Positions 8,978 through 15,615 of a stretch of 26,702 nucleotides of DNA are shown piece after piece. The DNA lies in IMG/VR virus record IMGVR_UViG_3300044954_000186, positions 1 to 26,702 of that record. One strand, 5' to 3'. How positions within the stretch are numbered: the first letter of the stretch is position 1; the number at the start of each line of letters is the position of its first letter. The position numbers were made by a program, and so were the translations under genes. Under the pieces are notes generated by a model. That model was not told the origin of the DNA, searched no databases, and saw nothing but the letters and a program-made list of their open reading frames with translations. The DNA is from a virus.

Positions 8978-10069
8978 ATGGATAACACTTTTAAAATTTA
9001 TCAACCGTTGGATGCCGGCGATGTAATATCCGGAAAAAACAACACGATATCAAACGGATATTTTCCTGGAAATCAAGCCACATTTCTACAATCTTTGTTG
9101 AGGACTGACACCGATCAGAAGCAGTTGACCGGTTCCAATGGCGTATATGATGTGTTGAACGGACTGTATTACACCAACGTATATGATAGTTCAAATTCTT
9201 CAAAACAATTATTATTCTCAATTTCCTACGGAGATAAGAACGGCGGCGGAGTGAAGACCGGATCAGTTTTTCAAAACACCAAAGCAATTTATTCTCAGTA
9301 TTCAAATATCCTTTTGGGAATTTCTGATGAAGACGGATTGTTCAGTTTTAAGACAGGAAGTTCGACCACCAACACCTATATAACGAGTTCTGAGATTTTC
9401 GTCATGGCATTTTCAACCAATTTGATGAATGACCAAATCGATAAAGGTCAATGGGCGTTTGCGTTGGCTGGAGAGAGTGGAAGTGGAAACCTTTATTTAA
9501 TCGATGAAACTCCGCTTTTGACTGCGGCTGAGAAAAAGGAAAATAGATTGGTGTATCAAGTAGTTTCTGGTTCATTTGACACCGATTTGGGAAGGACGAC
9601 AGCTGCCGGTGATTATCACGGGCTTGGATTGTTCTATCCAAAAAACGGCGTGATAGTTTTGAACGCTAATAAATTAAAAGAGAGGTGTGGACTTAACTTC
9701 AATAGTCAATCAAATTCACTTATCCACGTAGATAACAGTATAAGGTTTTATAATCAAATGGTTGCGGTAAGTAACCGAAATATGCGTGTAAGAAAGTCGG
9801 AGATAGTCCCATCCACCCACTATTTCATACGTGTAAAAAATCAAGACTTTAACTTCTCAAACAACCCTTCCTTTGTGTATGCTGAAAATGTATCTGGAAG
9901 TTACAAGGGAGAAATCATATCTTCACTTGTAGATGAACCAAAGACATACATAACCACGGTTGGATTGTATAATGATCAAAATGAGTTGATTGCGGTCGCA
10001 AAACTTAGCCAACCGACTAGGAAAGATTTTACATCGGAACTGACATTTAGGATAAGACTGGATTTTTAA
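8978..10069 (+). CDS. Virion structural protein with shared C-terminal domain
   Basis: This 363-residue protein follows its upstream neighbour after seven bases. It is beta-rich and Gly/Ser/Asn-rich throughout with no catalytic motif. The N-terminus (IYQPLDAGDVISGKNNTISN) and the central TAAGDYHGLGLFYPKNGVIV region resemble a structural family common in aquatic myoviruses. Residues 290-363 (DFNFSNNPSF, then TYITTVGLYNDQNELIAVAK and a closing FRIRLDF) are repeated in the next gene (10112-13129), where EFNFSTNPTSY and YITTIGLYNGLDLVAVAK correspond. The shared domain suggests both proteins dock in the same way or form one complex. A tail or fibre role is inferred from context. Confidence 0.62.
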   Translation: MDNTFKIYQPLDAGDVISGKNNTISNGYFPGNQATFLQSLLRTDTDQKQLTGSNGVYDVLNGLYYTNVYDSSNSSKQLLFSISYGDKNGGGVKTGSVFQNTKAIYSQYSNILLGISDEDGLFSFKTGSSTTNTYITSSEIFVMAFSTNLMNDQIDKGQWAFALAGESGSGNLYLIDETPLLTAAEKKENRLVYQVVSGSFDTDLGRTTAAGDYHGLGLFYPKNGVIVLNANKLKERCGLNFNSQSNSLIHVDNSIRFYNQMVAVSNRNMRVRKSEIVPSTHYFIRVKNQDFNFSNNPSFVYAENVSGSYKGEIISSLVDEPKTYITTVGLYNDQNELIAVAKLSQPTRKDFTSELTFRIRLDF

Positions 10070-10095
10070 TATAATTAACTTATAAAATGAATCTC

Positions 10096-10111
10096 TTCAT
10101 ATTTATATGAA
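10096..10111 (+). promoter_or_regulatory. Inverted repeat with ATTTAT core before propeller gene
   Basis: TTCATAT (10096-10102) and ATATGAA (10105-10111) form an inverted repeat that abuts the ATG at 10112. As RNA it would fold as a 5-bp stem with an ATTTAT loop. The core resembles the loop of the hairpin before 18212. TATAAAAT at 10081-10088 could be a -10-like element about 25 bases before the start, but this is weak. Confidence 0.35.
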
Positions 10112-13100
10112 ATGATTAAAAGTCTGAGCCAGTATGACATTTCCTCGACTCCATTCAGTGTATCTAAAACGTGGAGGTCTCCAGGAAGTTCAGAGAATTT
10201 TTTGCTTTCAGATTCCAATTACACCACATCATCCATCGGAAATAATACTCCTGTAGGAATAAATTACACGGATTTTAGAGAAGGTATATCCCCTGCAAAT
10301 TTTATATCTGGGTCGTTTAATTATTACAATAAATCGTTTACAGAATCCAGCCGTAGTCTTGGTTATTATTCTTCTCCCGCAGATGTCTATACCTTCACAA
10401 ATGTATCTGATACGGTGGTTGTAGATTTTAATTTGTTATTAGAAGAGAGTGAAGATAAATTTATAGATATATCGGAAGGCATCCGTGTCAATAAGTATGT
10501 CAGATTTATTCCGGAGTCAGAGTCTATCAATGTAAACAGAAAATACAAAAGACTCGTTTACGATCAGATTAAAAATTCTTACTACAGTGACACAAAGGAT
10601 CCTACAAAACTGTTCGGTTTGGAAAATATAGACATATTTTTGGACAATAATAATCGGTTTATAGGAGACAGAATAAAGGTCGCAACCATTCCACAGGCTT
10701 ATTTTGGAGACACCATAAAGAAGAATTCTCTTAAAATAAATGACGACTCCAACGAAAATTCTGTGTCATTTGTTGATGATGGATATGGGAATTTAATCAC
10801 AAGTGGAAGCGTATTTGAGACAGTCGTTCAAGATACTCTTCACAGTAGTTCTCTACATCCAAATGTGGGATATTCCGTGTCAATTTCGGAATACTATTCT
10901 GTGGTGGGTTGTCCTTCGTTCAATTCAAACATAGTAAAAACGGGAAGTGTAGACGTTTATAAGAAGGAAAGGTTGATTTCCGACAAGTTTGTTTACAATA
11001 GGACGTTGACTCTAAAAACAAGTTCTTTGAGTCACATGGGAAATGTGACCGCAATATCTCAATCCGATTTCGGAAGGTCGGTTGCGTTGTATGAAGATTT
11101 GTTGGCGACAGGAGTGACCGTTACAAAAGGAGGAATCGGTTCATCTACACCATTTACATCAAGTGGATTTGTATTGATTTATAATTTGGAGAACACGGCG
11201 TCGAATTTACCGACACAAATAATCACCCATCCTCTGTCTTCAAGTGAACAATCACACTCATTCGGTTGTGCAGTTTCCATTAACAACGATTTTCTTGCGG
11301 TGGGTTCTCCGATGAGTTTGACCAACGGTATGCGTGGGTCGGTGTATCTGTATAAGAGTTCTTCCGCAGGGTATGTATATAACACCACGTTGACCGGAAG
11401 CGAATCGTCCGATATATTTTTCGGGTCGGTCTTGGAAATAGACAAATCGTTTAACAAATTGATAGTGGGCAATGCTAGTTTCAATAACACTGCTTCAAAG
11501 GCATATCTATTCGAGTCGTCCAGCCTTGGATGGCACGAGACTAAAAAGTTCTCGCCTACAAAAGAAGCAGAGGATTTGTTCTTTTCTCCTATAAAACCGT
11601 ATTTCAATCAAAACAATACAATGGACGGATTTGGAAACTCCGTTTCAATCTACTGTTCATCATCAAATGATGTTAAAGTGGTTATAGGAGCCCCATATGA
11701 CAGAAACATATTGGAATACAGCGGTTCTCGTTATATGAGAAATGGTGCGGCGTATGTGTTTGAAAAGAAGAATTGTATAATAAACGGATACACCGGATCG
11801 CATTGGAAGGAAACCAGACTGTTTGGAGATTACGATAACTTCCATTCCAACCGATTTGGACATTCAGTGGGAATCTATGAAGATAAGATGGTAATATCTT
11901 CGCCAAAATACATCTCTGAATACACATCGTCTCATATAAAGAATACATTAAATAACAGTCCTATAGACGGAGAATTCTTTGATTACGATTTCAATGGCCT
12001 TCTTTATGTATACACGTCCTCGGCGTCAGGTTCATGGGATGTATTGGCTAAGTATAAACCAAAGAAGAGAACCGGTAAAAGTTACCGATTCTTTGGTAAG
12101 GAAGTGGATATTTTTGATAACAACATTATAACCGGCGATCCTTTGCCATTATTAGACCCTTCCTTGGACGTTATAAACTTTTCACTGGCAAATACAAACG
12201 TCTCTTCGAGCTTTAATGGTGGATTCCACATATTCAATTTCGATGATCTGCTTCAATCCCATCATGTAGGAAATGTGTTTTATAAAACAGGAAAAATAAT
12301 AGTGACTTCAGACAGTGATGTGTTTAGTCACGTATTCGAGAACGGTTTTAATGATATACCTATCTATGATATATCCTACAAGAGTTCGGAACAATTCTTT
12401 GAAAAAGAAGTGCTTTGCACCGTAAATCCCGGAGAGTTTAACTTTTCCACAAATCCTACTTCATACGAAAAGTCTAGTTCCATAGCAGACATAGACTTAG
12501 ATGGAAGATTTGGGTTCAATGATTGTGACTATATCTTGAGAGCCATATATAAGAAAAATAATGGAAATGAAGCTTGGTGGAACTTGTTTAATTTCTCGAA
12601 CCCAAATACAGTAGAAGAGGATGTAGATTCAAGTTTGTTTAAATACCACGTATCCAATTCATTTGAAAATATCACTCAAGCAAGATTGATAGAGAATAAA
12701 TTATCGACTCCGATTTACGAGTATGTCGTCGGCAACCATCTCGAAGACTTCGATATAAATGCTGATGGAAAAACAGACGAGTTGGATATAAAGATAATTT
12801 GGAAGTATTTTCTAGGTAAACTTACGTCTGATAATTTGGTGGGATTGATTCGTTCCAAGAGTGTATCGTCGGATGTGAGACACACCTTTGCGGGAGTTGA
12901 AGATTACTTGGAATCAATCACCCGTAAGAAGAGTCCAAAATATATAAAATCCGAATTTTTGGCAGACGCTAGTATAGACTCGTTTACCACAGGTTCAAAT
13001 CTATCTCCATATATAACAACCATAGGCCTCTATAATGGATTGGATCTCGTCGCAGTAGCAAAGTTGGGAACCCCAATAAAAAATGCGGGTTATTTTCCTT

Positions 13101-13129
13101 TAAATTTTGTAGTAAGATTTGATATTTGA
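10112..13129 (+). CDS. FG-GAP beta-propeller adhesin with EF-hand-like calcium loops
   Basis: This is a 1005-residue protein. Residues ~250-715 contain seven FG-GAP/integrin-alpha-like repeats: VGYSVSISEYYSVVG (~253), DFGRSVALYEDLLATG (~319), SFGCAVSINNDFLAVG (~384), FFGSVLEIDKSFNKLIVG (~435), GFGNSVSI...VVIGAPYD (~506), RFGHSVGIYEDKMVISSP (~581) and FFGKEVDIFDNNIITGDP (~660). Each ends in a G-x-hydrophobic strand such as GSVYLYK. Seven units imply a closed propeller of the type used for ligand binding. Two 12-residue calcium-type loops follow: DIDLDGRFGFND (793-804) and DINADGKTDELD (881-892), each leading into a helix as in dockerins. The C-terminus (965-1005) matches that of the preceding gene. 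A hairpin overlaps the region just before the ATG. The protein is likely a fibre or receptor-binding component (inference). Confidence 0.72.
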   Translation: MIKSLSQYDISSTPFSVSKTWRSPGSSENFLLSDSNYTTSSIGNNTPVGINYTDFREGISPANFISGSFNYYNKSFTESSRSLGYYSSPADVYTFTNVSDTVVVDFNLLLEESEDKFIDISEGIRVNKYVRFIPESESINVNRKYKRLVYDQIKNSYYSDTKDPTKLFGLENIDIFLDNNNRFIGDRIKVATIPQAYFGDTIKKNSLKINDDSNENSVSFVDDGYGNLITSGSVFETVVQDTLHSSSLHPNVGYSVSISEYYSVVGCPSFNSNIVKTGSVDVYKKERLISDKFVYNRTLTLKTSSLSHMGNVTAISQSDFGRSVALYEDLLATGVTVTKGGIGSSTPFTSSGFVLIYNLENTASNLPTQIITHPLSSSEQSHSFGCAVSINNDFLAVGSPMSLTNGMRGSVYLYKSSSAGYVYNTTLTGSESSDIFFGSVLEIDKSFNKLIVGNASFNNTASKAYLFESSSLGWHETKKFSPTKEAEDLFFSPIKPYFNQNNTMDGFGNSVSIYCSSSNDVKVVIGAPYDRNILEYSGSRYMRNGAAYVFEKKNCIINGYTGSHWKETRLFGDYDNFHSNRFGHSVGIYEDKMVISSPKYISEYTSSHIKNTLNNSPIDGEFFDYDFNGLLYVYTSSASGSWDVLAKYKPKKRTGKSYRFFGKEVDIFDNNIITGDPLPLLDPSLDVINFSLANTNVSSSFNGGFHIFNFDDLLQSHHVGNVFYKTGKIIVTSDSDVFSHVFENGFNDIPIYDISYKSSEQFFEKEVLCTVNPGEFNFSTNPTSYEKSSSIADIDLDGRFGFNDCDYILRAIYKKNNGNEAWWNLFNFSNPNTVEEDVDSSLFKYHVSNSFENITQARLIENKLSTPIYEYVVGNHLEDFDINADGKTDELDIKIIWKYFLGKLTSDNLVGLIRSKSVSSDVRHTFAGVEDYLESITRKKSPKYIKSEFLADASIDSFTTGSNLSPYITTIGLYNGLDLVAVAKLGTPIKNAGYFPLNFVVRFDI

Positions 13130-13132
13130 TTT

Positions 13133-13142
13133 ATATTTATTA
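13133..13142 (+). promoter_or_regulatory. ATATTTATTA motif before 71-residue gene
   Basis: ATATTTATTA ends two bases before the ATG at 13145 and varies the CTATTTATT word found before other genes. It is too close to the start to serve as a promoter for that start codon unless transcription begins downstream or the mRNA is leaderless, which argues for an RNA-level signal or chance. Confidence 0.3.
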
Positions 13143-13144
13143 TC

Positions 13145-13360
13145 ATGGAAAGACCATCATTAACACTTACCCTTGAGGAAAGATACGCTAAGTCTTCTTG
13201 TGGAGGAGCGTTCGACGCAAAGGCTGCTGGAAAAGCTACCGTAGACGGAATTCCCAATGAGTTTGCTGACGGATTTACGGTTGGTGGAAAGAACACAAAT
13301 TTTCCAAAAAAAGAATCCGTTCTTTTAAAGGGCCATTCAAATAAAAAATACAAAGGTTAA
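13145..13360 (+). CDS. Small hypothetical virion-cluster protein
   Basis: This 71-residue basic protein is rich in Gly, Lys and Ala (SSCGGAFDAKAAGKATVDGI, then FADGFTVGGKNTNFPKK). I do not recognise it. It has one cysteine and no signal peptide or membrane helix. Reasons to call it: it starts 15 bases after the preceding stop, it ends 31 bases before ruvC, and it is preceded by an ATATTTATT element like those before other genes here. It is the last gene of the fibre block and could be a small structural or assembly protein, but its function is unknown. An opposite-strand frame over the same bases has no context support. Confidence 0.5.
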   Translation: MERPSLTLTLEERYAKSSCGGAFDAKAAGKATVDGIPNEFADGFTVGGKNTNFPKKESVLLKGHSNKKYKG

Positions 13361-13374
13361 GCTTTTGTTCACCT

Positions 13375-13397
13375 AACCATATGTATTAAATATGGTT
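13375..13397 (+). promoter_or_regulatory. Hairpin enclosing the ruvC start codon
   Basis: AACCATAT (13375-13382) and ATATGGTT (13390-13397) are perfect 8-bp complements around a 7-base loop (GTATTAA). The ruvC ATG (13392-13394) lies in the right arm, so the folded RNA would occlude initiation. This may keep resolvase expression low or conditional. It is a structural observation only. Confidence 0.45.
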
Positions 13398-13895
13398 TTA
13401 GGTTTAGATGCATCTACAAGCACAATCGGATGGGCCGTCACAAACGGATCAGTTATACTTACCGCTGGATTTGTTGATATAAAGAAGTTTGAAACTGCCA
13501 AGGAAAAAACTTTTACGTTAACAAATTTTATAGAGTCGCAGGATTTTTTCCCTAAAATAGAAGTGGTTCACCTTGAAGCTGCTTTAAGCGGATTTGCCGG
13601 TGGATTTACGTCTCAACAAGTTATAATAAAACTATCCCGATTCAATGCTGTGTTTGAGTATATACTTTCGGAGAAGTGGAAGATTCCTGTAAAACTTTGG
13701 AACGTAAACACCGCTCGAAAATGTGTTTTAGGAAAGAGTAGAGAAAAGGGCGTGAAATCAAAAGAGTTTGTCAAAAATCAGTTGGAAAAGATACATGACA
13801 TTCACAAATTTGATGTCGTTAATAAAAAGGGAAACTGGGATGAAAGAAACTCGGATATGTATGACGCCATTGTTTTAGGATTGGCAAGGAATTAA
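13392..13895 (+). CDS. ruvC: RuvC-like Holliday junction resolvase
   Basis: At 167 residues this is the length of bacterial RuvC. The RNase H-like fold is visible: MVLGLDASTSTIGWAV gives the first acidic residue (D6) on strand 1, VVHLEAALSGF gives E62, and ERNSDMYDAIVLGLA gives the C-terminal acidic pair D155 and D158, with D158 in the usual 'DA' context. Such enzymes cut four-way junctions during recombination and clear branched DNA before packaging; T4 uses the unrelated endonuclease VII for this. It heads a cassette with primase and SbcCD-like genes. The ATG lies in the right arm of an 8-bp hairpin (13375-13397), and no clear Shine-Dalgarno sequence is seen. The family call is firm; the physiological substrate is inferred. 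Confidence 0.85.
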   Translation: MVLGLDASTSTIGWAVTNGSVILTAGFVDIKKFETAKEKTFTLTNFIESQDFFPKIEVVHLEAALSGFAGGFTSQQVIIKLSRFNAVFEYILSEKWKIPVKLWNVNTARKCVLGKSREKGVKSKEFVKNQLEKIHDIHKFDVVNKKGNWDERNSDMYDAIVLGLARN

Positions 13896-13899
13896 TTTA

Positions 13900-13915
13900 A
13901 ATTGATAGTTCAATT
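13900..13915 (+). promoter_or_regulatory. Short hairpin between ruvC and primase
   Basis: AATTGA (13900-13905) and TCAATT (13910-13915) can pair over a 4-base TAGT loop, just after the ruvC stop and before the primase Shine-Dalgarno. The stem is A/T-rich and no T-run follows, so it is not a convincing terminator. It could mark an RNA-processing point. Confidence 0.25.
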
Positions 13916-13918
13916 CAT

Positions 13919-13924
13919 GGAGGT
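13919..13924 (+). promoter_or_regulatory. Shine-Dalgarno GGAGGT for primase gene
   Basis: GGAGGT is the strongest ribosome-binding sequence in the window. It is 12 bases from the primase ATG (13937), longer than the optimum. The nearer ATG at 13917 overlaps it and is closed by a stop after six codons, so 13937 remains the best start. Confidence 0.55.
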
Positions 13925-13936
13925 TACATTGAAATA

Positions 13937-14881
13937 ATGTTATTAGAAGAACGTGTTTCTTTGCTTAACTCGGTTTTAAAACAAAAGGCAAAAATCAGAA
14001 AAGGAACTGATGCCGTTTATTTTTGTCCAAAGTGTAAACACCATAAAAGAAAACTGGAGATAAATTTAAACACCGGAAAATACAACTGTTGGGTGTGTGG
14101 ATTTTCTGGGTTATCTCTGGCAACTTTGCTTAAAAAGTTGAACGCACCTAGAGAGTTTTTATCTAGGGTGTCGGTTGAAAGAACTAAGAATTTCAATAGG
14201 CCTACAGAGTTCGCTGTCAACTTTAGCGAAGTATCTACGAAGCCTGTTTCTGAGTTGAGTCTTCCGACAGACTTCATTCCAATGACAGATATATCTAATT
14301 CGATAGAATACAAAAATGCACTACGGTATCTGTTGAAAAGAAATATAACAAAGTATGATATGTTGAGATATAACATTGGATACTGTGAACGGGGTGAGTT
14401 TTCTCAAAGAATAATCGTTCCGTCGTATTCAAAAGAGGGTAAGTTGGATTTCTTTGTAGGAAGAAGTTATTACGACGCTTCGTTAAAATACAACAACTCT
14501 GTGGCTAGTAAGGATTTTGTTGGGTTCGGTTCTTTCATAGACTTTAATCAAGAAATAACTCTCGTGGAAGGAGTGTTCGACGCGTTTTCGGTCAGATATA
14601 ACTGTATTCCGTTGTTTGGAAAAACTTTGTCGAAGTCATTAAAAACCGAGTTGTTGTCAAACAAGACTCCTTCCGTAAACGTCTTATTGGATTCGGACGC
14701 CGTGAGGGAATCGATTCGTATAATAGAATTTTTGTTGAGAAACAATATAAAAACCAGATTTATAAATATTGGTGAAAAAGATCCATCTGTGTTAGGATTT
14801 GACAATACTTGGAAAACTATACGGTCTTCTGAATTTATGGATTTCGAGAAACTGGTTTCTATGAAGCTTAAAATTTTATGA
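13937..14881 (+). CDS. DnaG-type DNA primase (zinc finger + Toprim)
   Basis: This is a 314-residue protein with the DnaG/phage primase layout. An N-terminal zinc-binding domain has C30-x2-C33 (FCPKC) and C51-x2-C54 (CWVCGFSG), with basic residues between. Around 130-180 is a segment (RYLLKRNITKYDMLRYNIGY, then RIIVPSYS, FFVGRSY) typical of the region before Toprim. The Toprim core follows: LVEGVFDAFSV (E211, D215) and VLLDSDAVRE (D252, D254), which bind catalytic metal. It would make RNA primers at the phage fork with a helicase encoded elsewhere. It is about half the length of bacterial DnaG and lacks a helicase-binding C-terminus. A GGAGGT Shine-Dalgarno lies 12 bases before the ATG, and the stop overlaps the next ATG (ATGA). 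Confidence 0.88.
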   Translation: MLLEERVSLLNSVLKQKAKIRKGTDAVYFCPKCKHHKRKLEINLNTGKYNCWVCGFSGLSLATLLKKLNAPREFLSRVSVERTKNFNRPTEFAVNFSEVSTKPVSELSLPTDFIPMTDISNSIEYKNALRYLLKRNITKYDMLRYNIGYCERGEFSQRIIVPSYSKEGKLDFFVGRSYYDASLKYNNSVASKDFVGFGSFIDFNQEITLVEGVFDAFSVRYNCIPLFGKTLSKSLKTELLSNKTPSVNVLLDSDAVRESIRIIEFLLRNNIKTRFINIGEKDPSVLGFDNTWKTIRSSEFMDFEKLVSMKLKIL

Positions 14882-15615
14882 ATGTGGTTAAACTAAAATG
14901 TGATATAACTGAATTTGTGGGGGTCATGCATCTCGCAGACATACACATCCGTTTGACAAAAAGGCACGAGGAATATATTCAAGTTTTCAACAAATTGAAT
15001 AAAGACATATCCTTGCTTCCTAAAAATTCATGTGTCGTAGTCGCGGGCGACTTGTTTCACTCTAAGTCCGATTTAAGTCCAGAGTGTGTGAGCATAGCTA
15101 GCAACGTTTTGAAAGGTTTGGCTGATGAAAGGCCGACGGTTTTGATAGCTGGCAACCACGATGCTACCCTATCAAATAAAAACCGACTCGATAGTTTAAG
15201 TCCTATTGTAAACGCACTGAATCACAACAATTTATTTTACCTTAAAGACACAGGTCTGTATATATTAGGCGACATATTGTTCAACCATATGTCAGTATTT
15301 GATGACGCTGAGAATTATATCAAGGCGGAGGACATTCCTCAAAAATACAGACGAGAGACTAACCACTTCATTGCGTTATTTCATGGCCCGGTTGACAAAT
15401 CCATGAGTGATGTAGGTTACATGGTAAGCAACAGAGCAATGACGACTAAGATTTTTGATGGACATGATATTGTGTTACTGGGAGACATTCACAAACATCA
15501 GTCTCTATTTCCGGATACTATGATTGTTCGAGAGGATGAATTGAATGAATTTCTCTCTTCCGGAGACTATGAATTGGTAGGAAGTGCCGAGAATTTACTA
15601 AAAGATATAACATGA
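14878..15615 (+). CDS. sbcD: SbcD/gp47-like recombination nuclease, N-terminal part (frame-broken)
   Basis: These 245 residues form the first two thirds of an Mre11/SbcD/T4 gp47 phosphoesterase. Motifs in order: HLADIHIRL (D21, H23), VVAGDLFHS (D58), IAGNHDATLS (N93, H94), ALFHGPVD (H169) and LLGDIHKHQ (D203, H205). The family's next element, the 'YaGSLIQQ' strand that completes the fold, is not in this frame but begins the following ORF. After HQ (residue 208) comes a ~46-codon insertion, and within it the frame breaks: from 15573 the other frame reads IGRKCREFTKRYNMKNY, continuous with the downstream gene. The listed last 14 residues are therefore probably out-of-frame. Either the gene carries a one-base deletion, there is an assembly error, or two chains must associate. 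With its ATPase partner the nuclease would process ends for recombination-dependent replication. Confidence 0.82.
   Translation: MNVVKLKCDITEFVGVMHLADIHIRLTKRHEEYIQVFNKLNKDISLLPKNSCVVVAGDLFHSKSDLSPECVSIASNVLKGLADERPTVLIAGNHDATLSNKNRLDSLSPIVNALNHNNLFYLKDTGLYILGDILFNHMSVFDDAENYIKAEDIPQKYRRETNHFIALFHGPVDKSMSDVGYMVSNRAMTTKIFDGHDIVLLGDIHKHQSLFPDTMIVREDELNEFLSSGDYELVGSAENLLKDIT
15571..15615 (+). other. Probable frameshift site in the SbcD-SbcC gene
   Basis: The upstream frame runs through GAA TTG GTA here and stops at 15613-15615. The downstream (-1) frame is open only from 15573, because TGA occupies 15570-15572, and reads IGRKCREF, TKRYNMKNY into the SbcC gene. One extra A in GAATT (giving GAAATT) would produce a single ORF with ...SGDYEIGRKCREF... 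across the join. The bases show no standard X-XXY-YYZ slippery heptamer, so programmed -1 shifting is not favoured over a deletion or a sequencing error. Confidence 0.7.

Noticed and set aside
11179-11607. 142-residue opposite-strand frame
   Set aside because: It lies wholly inside the propeller gene, which has clear repeat motifs. The translation shows no family features, and no minus-strand gene is supported anywhere in the window.
14761-14768. TATAAATA, a perfect T4 late-promoter octamer, within the primase gene
   Set aside because: An all-A/T octamer is expected by chance a few times in a window this AT-rich. It is inside coding sequence about 110 bases from the next start, and the same word is not seen before other genes on this strand.
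15571-15615. Programmed -1 ribosomal frameshift
   Set aside because: A -1 shift would join the frames, but there is no X-XXY-YYZ slippery heptamer and no obvious downstream stem or pseudoknot. A one-base deletion or sequencing error is simpler.
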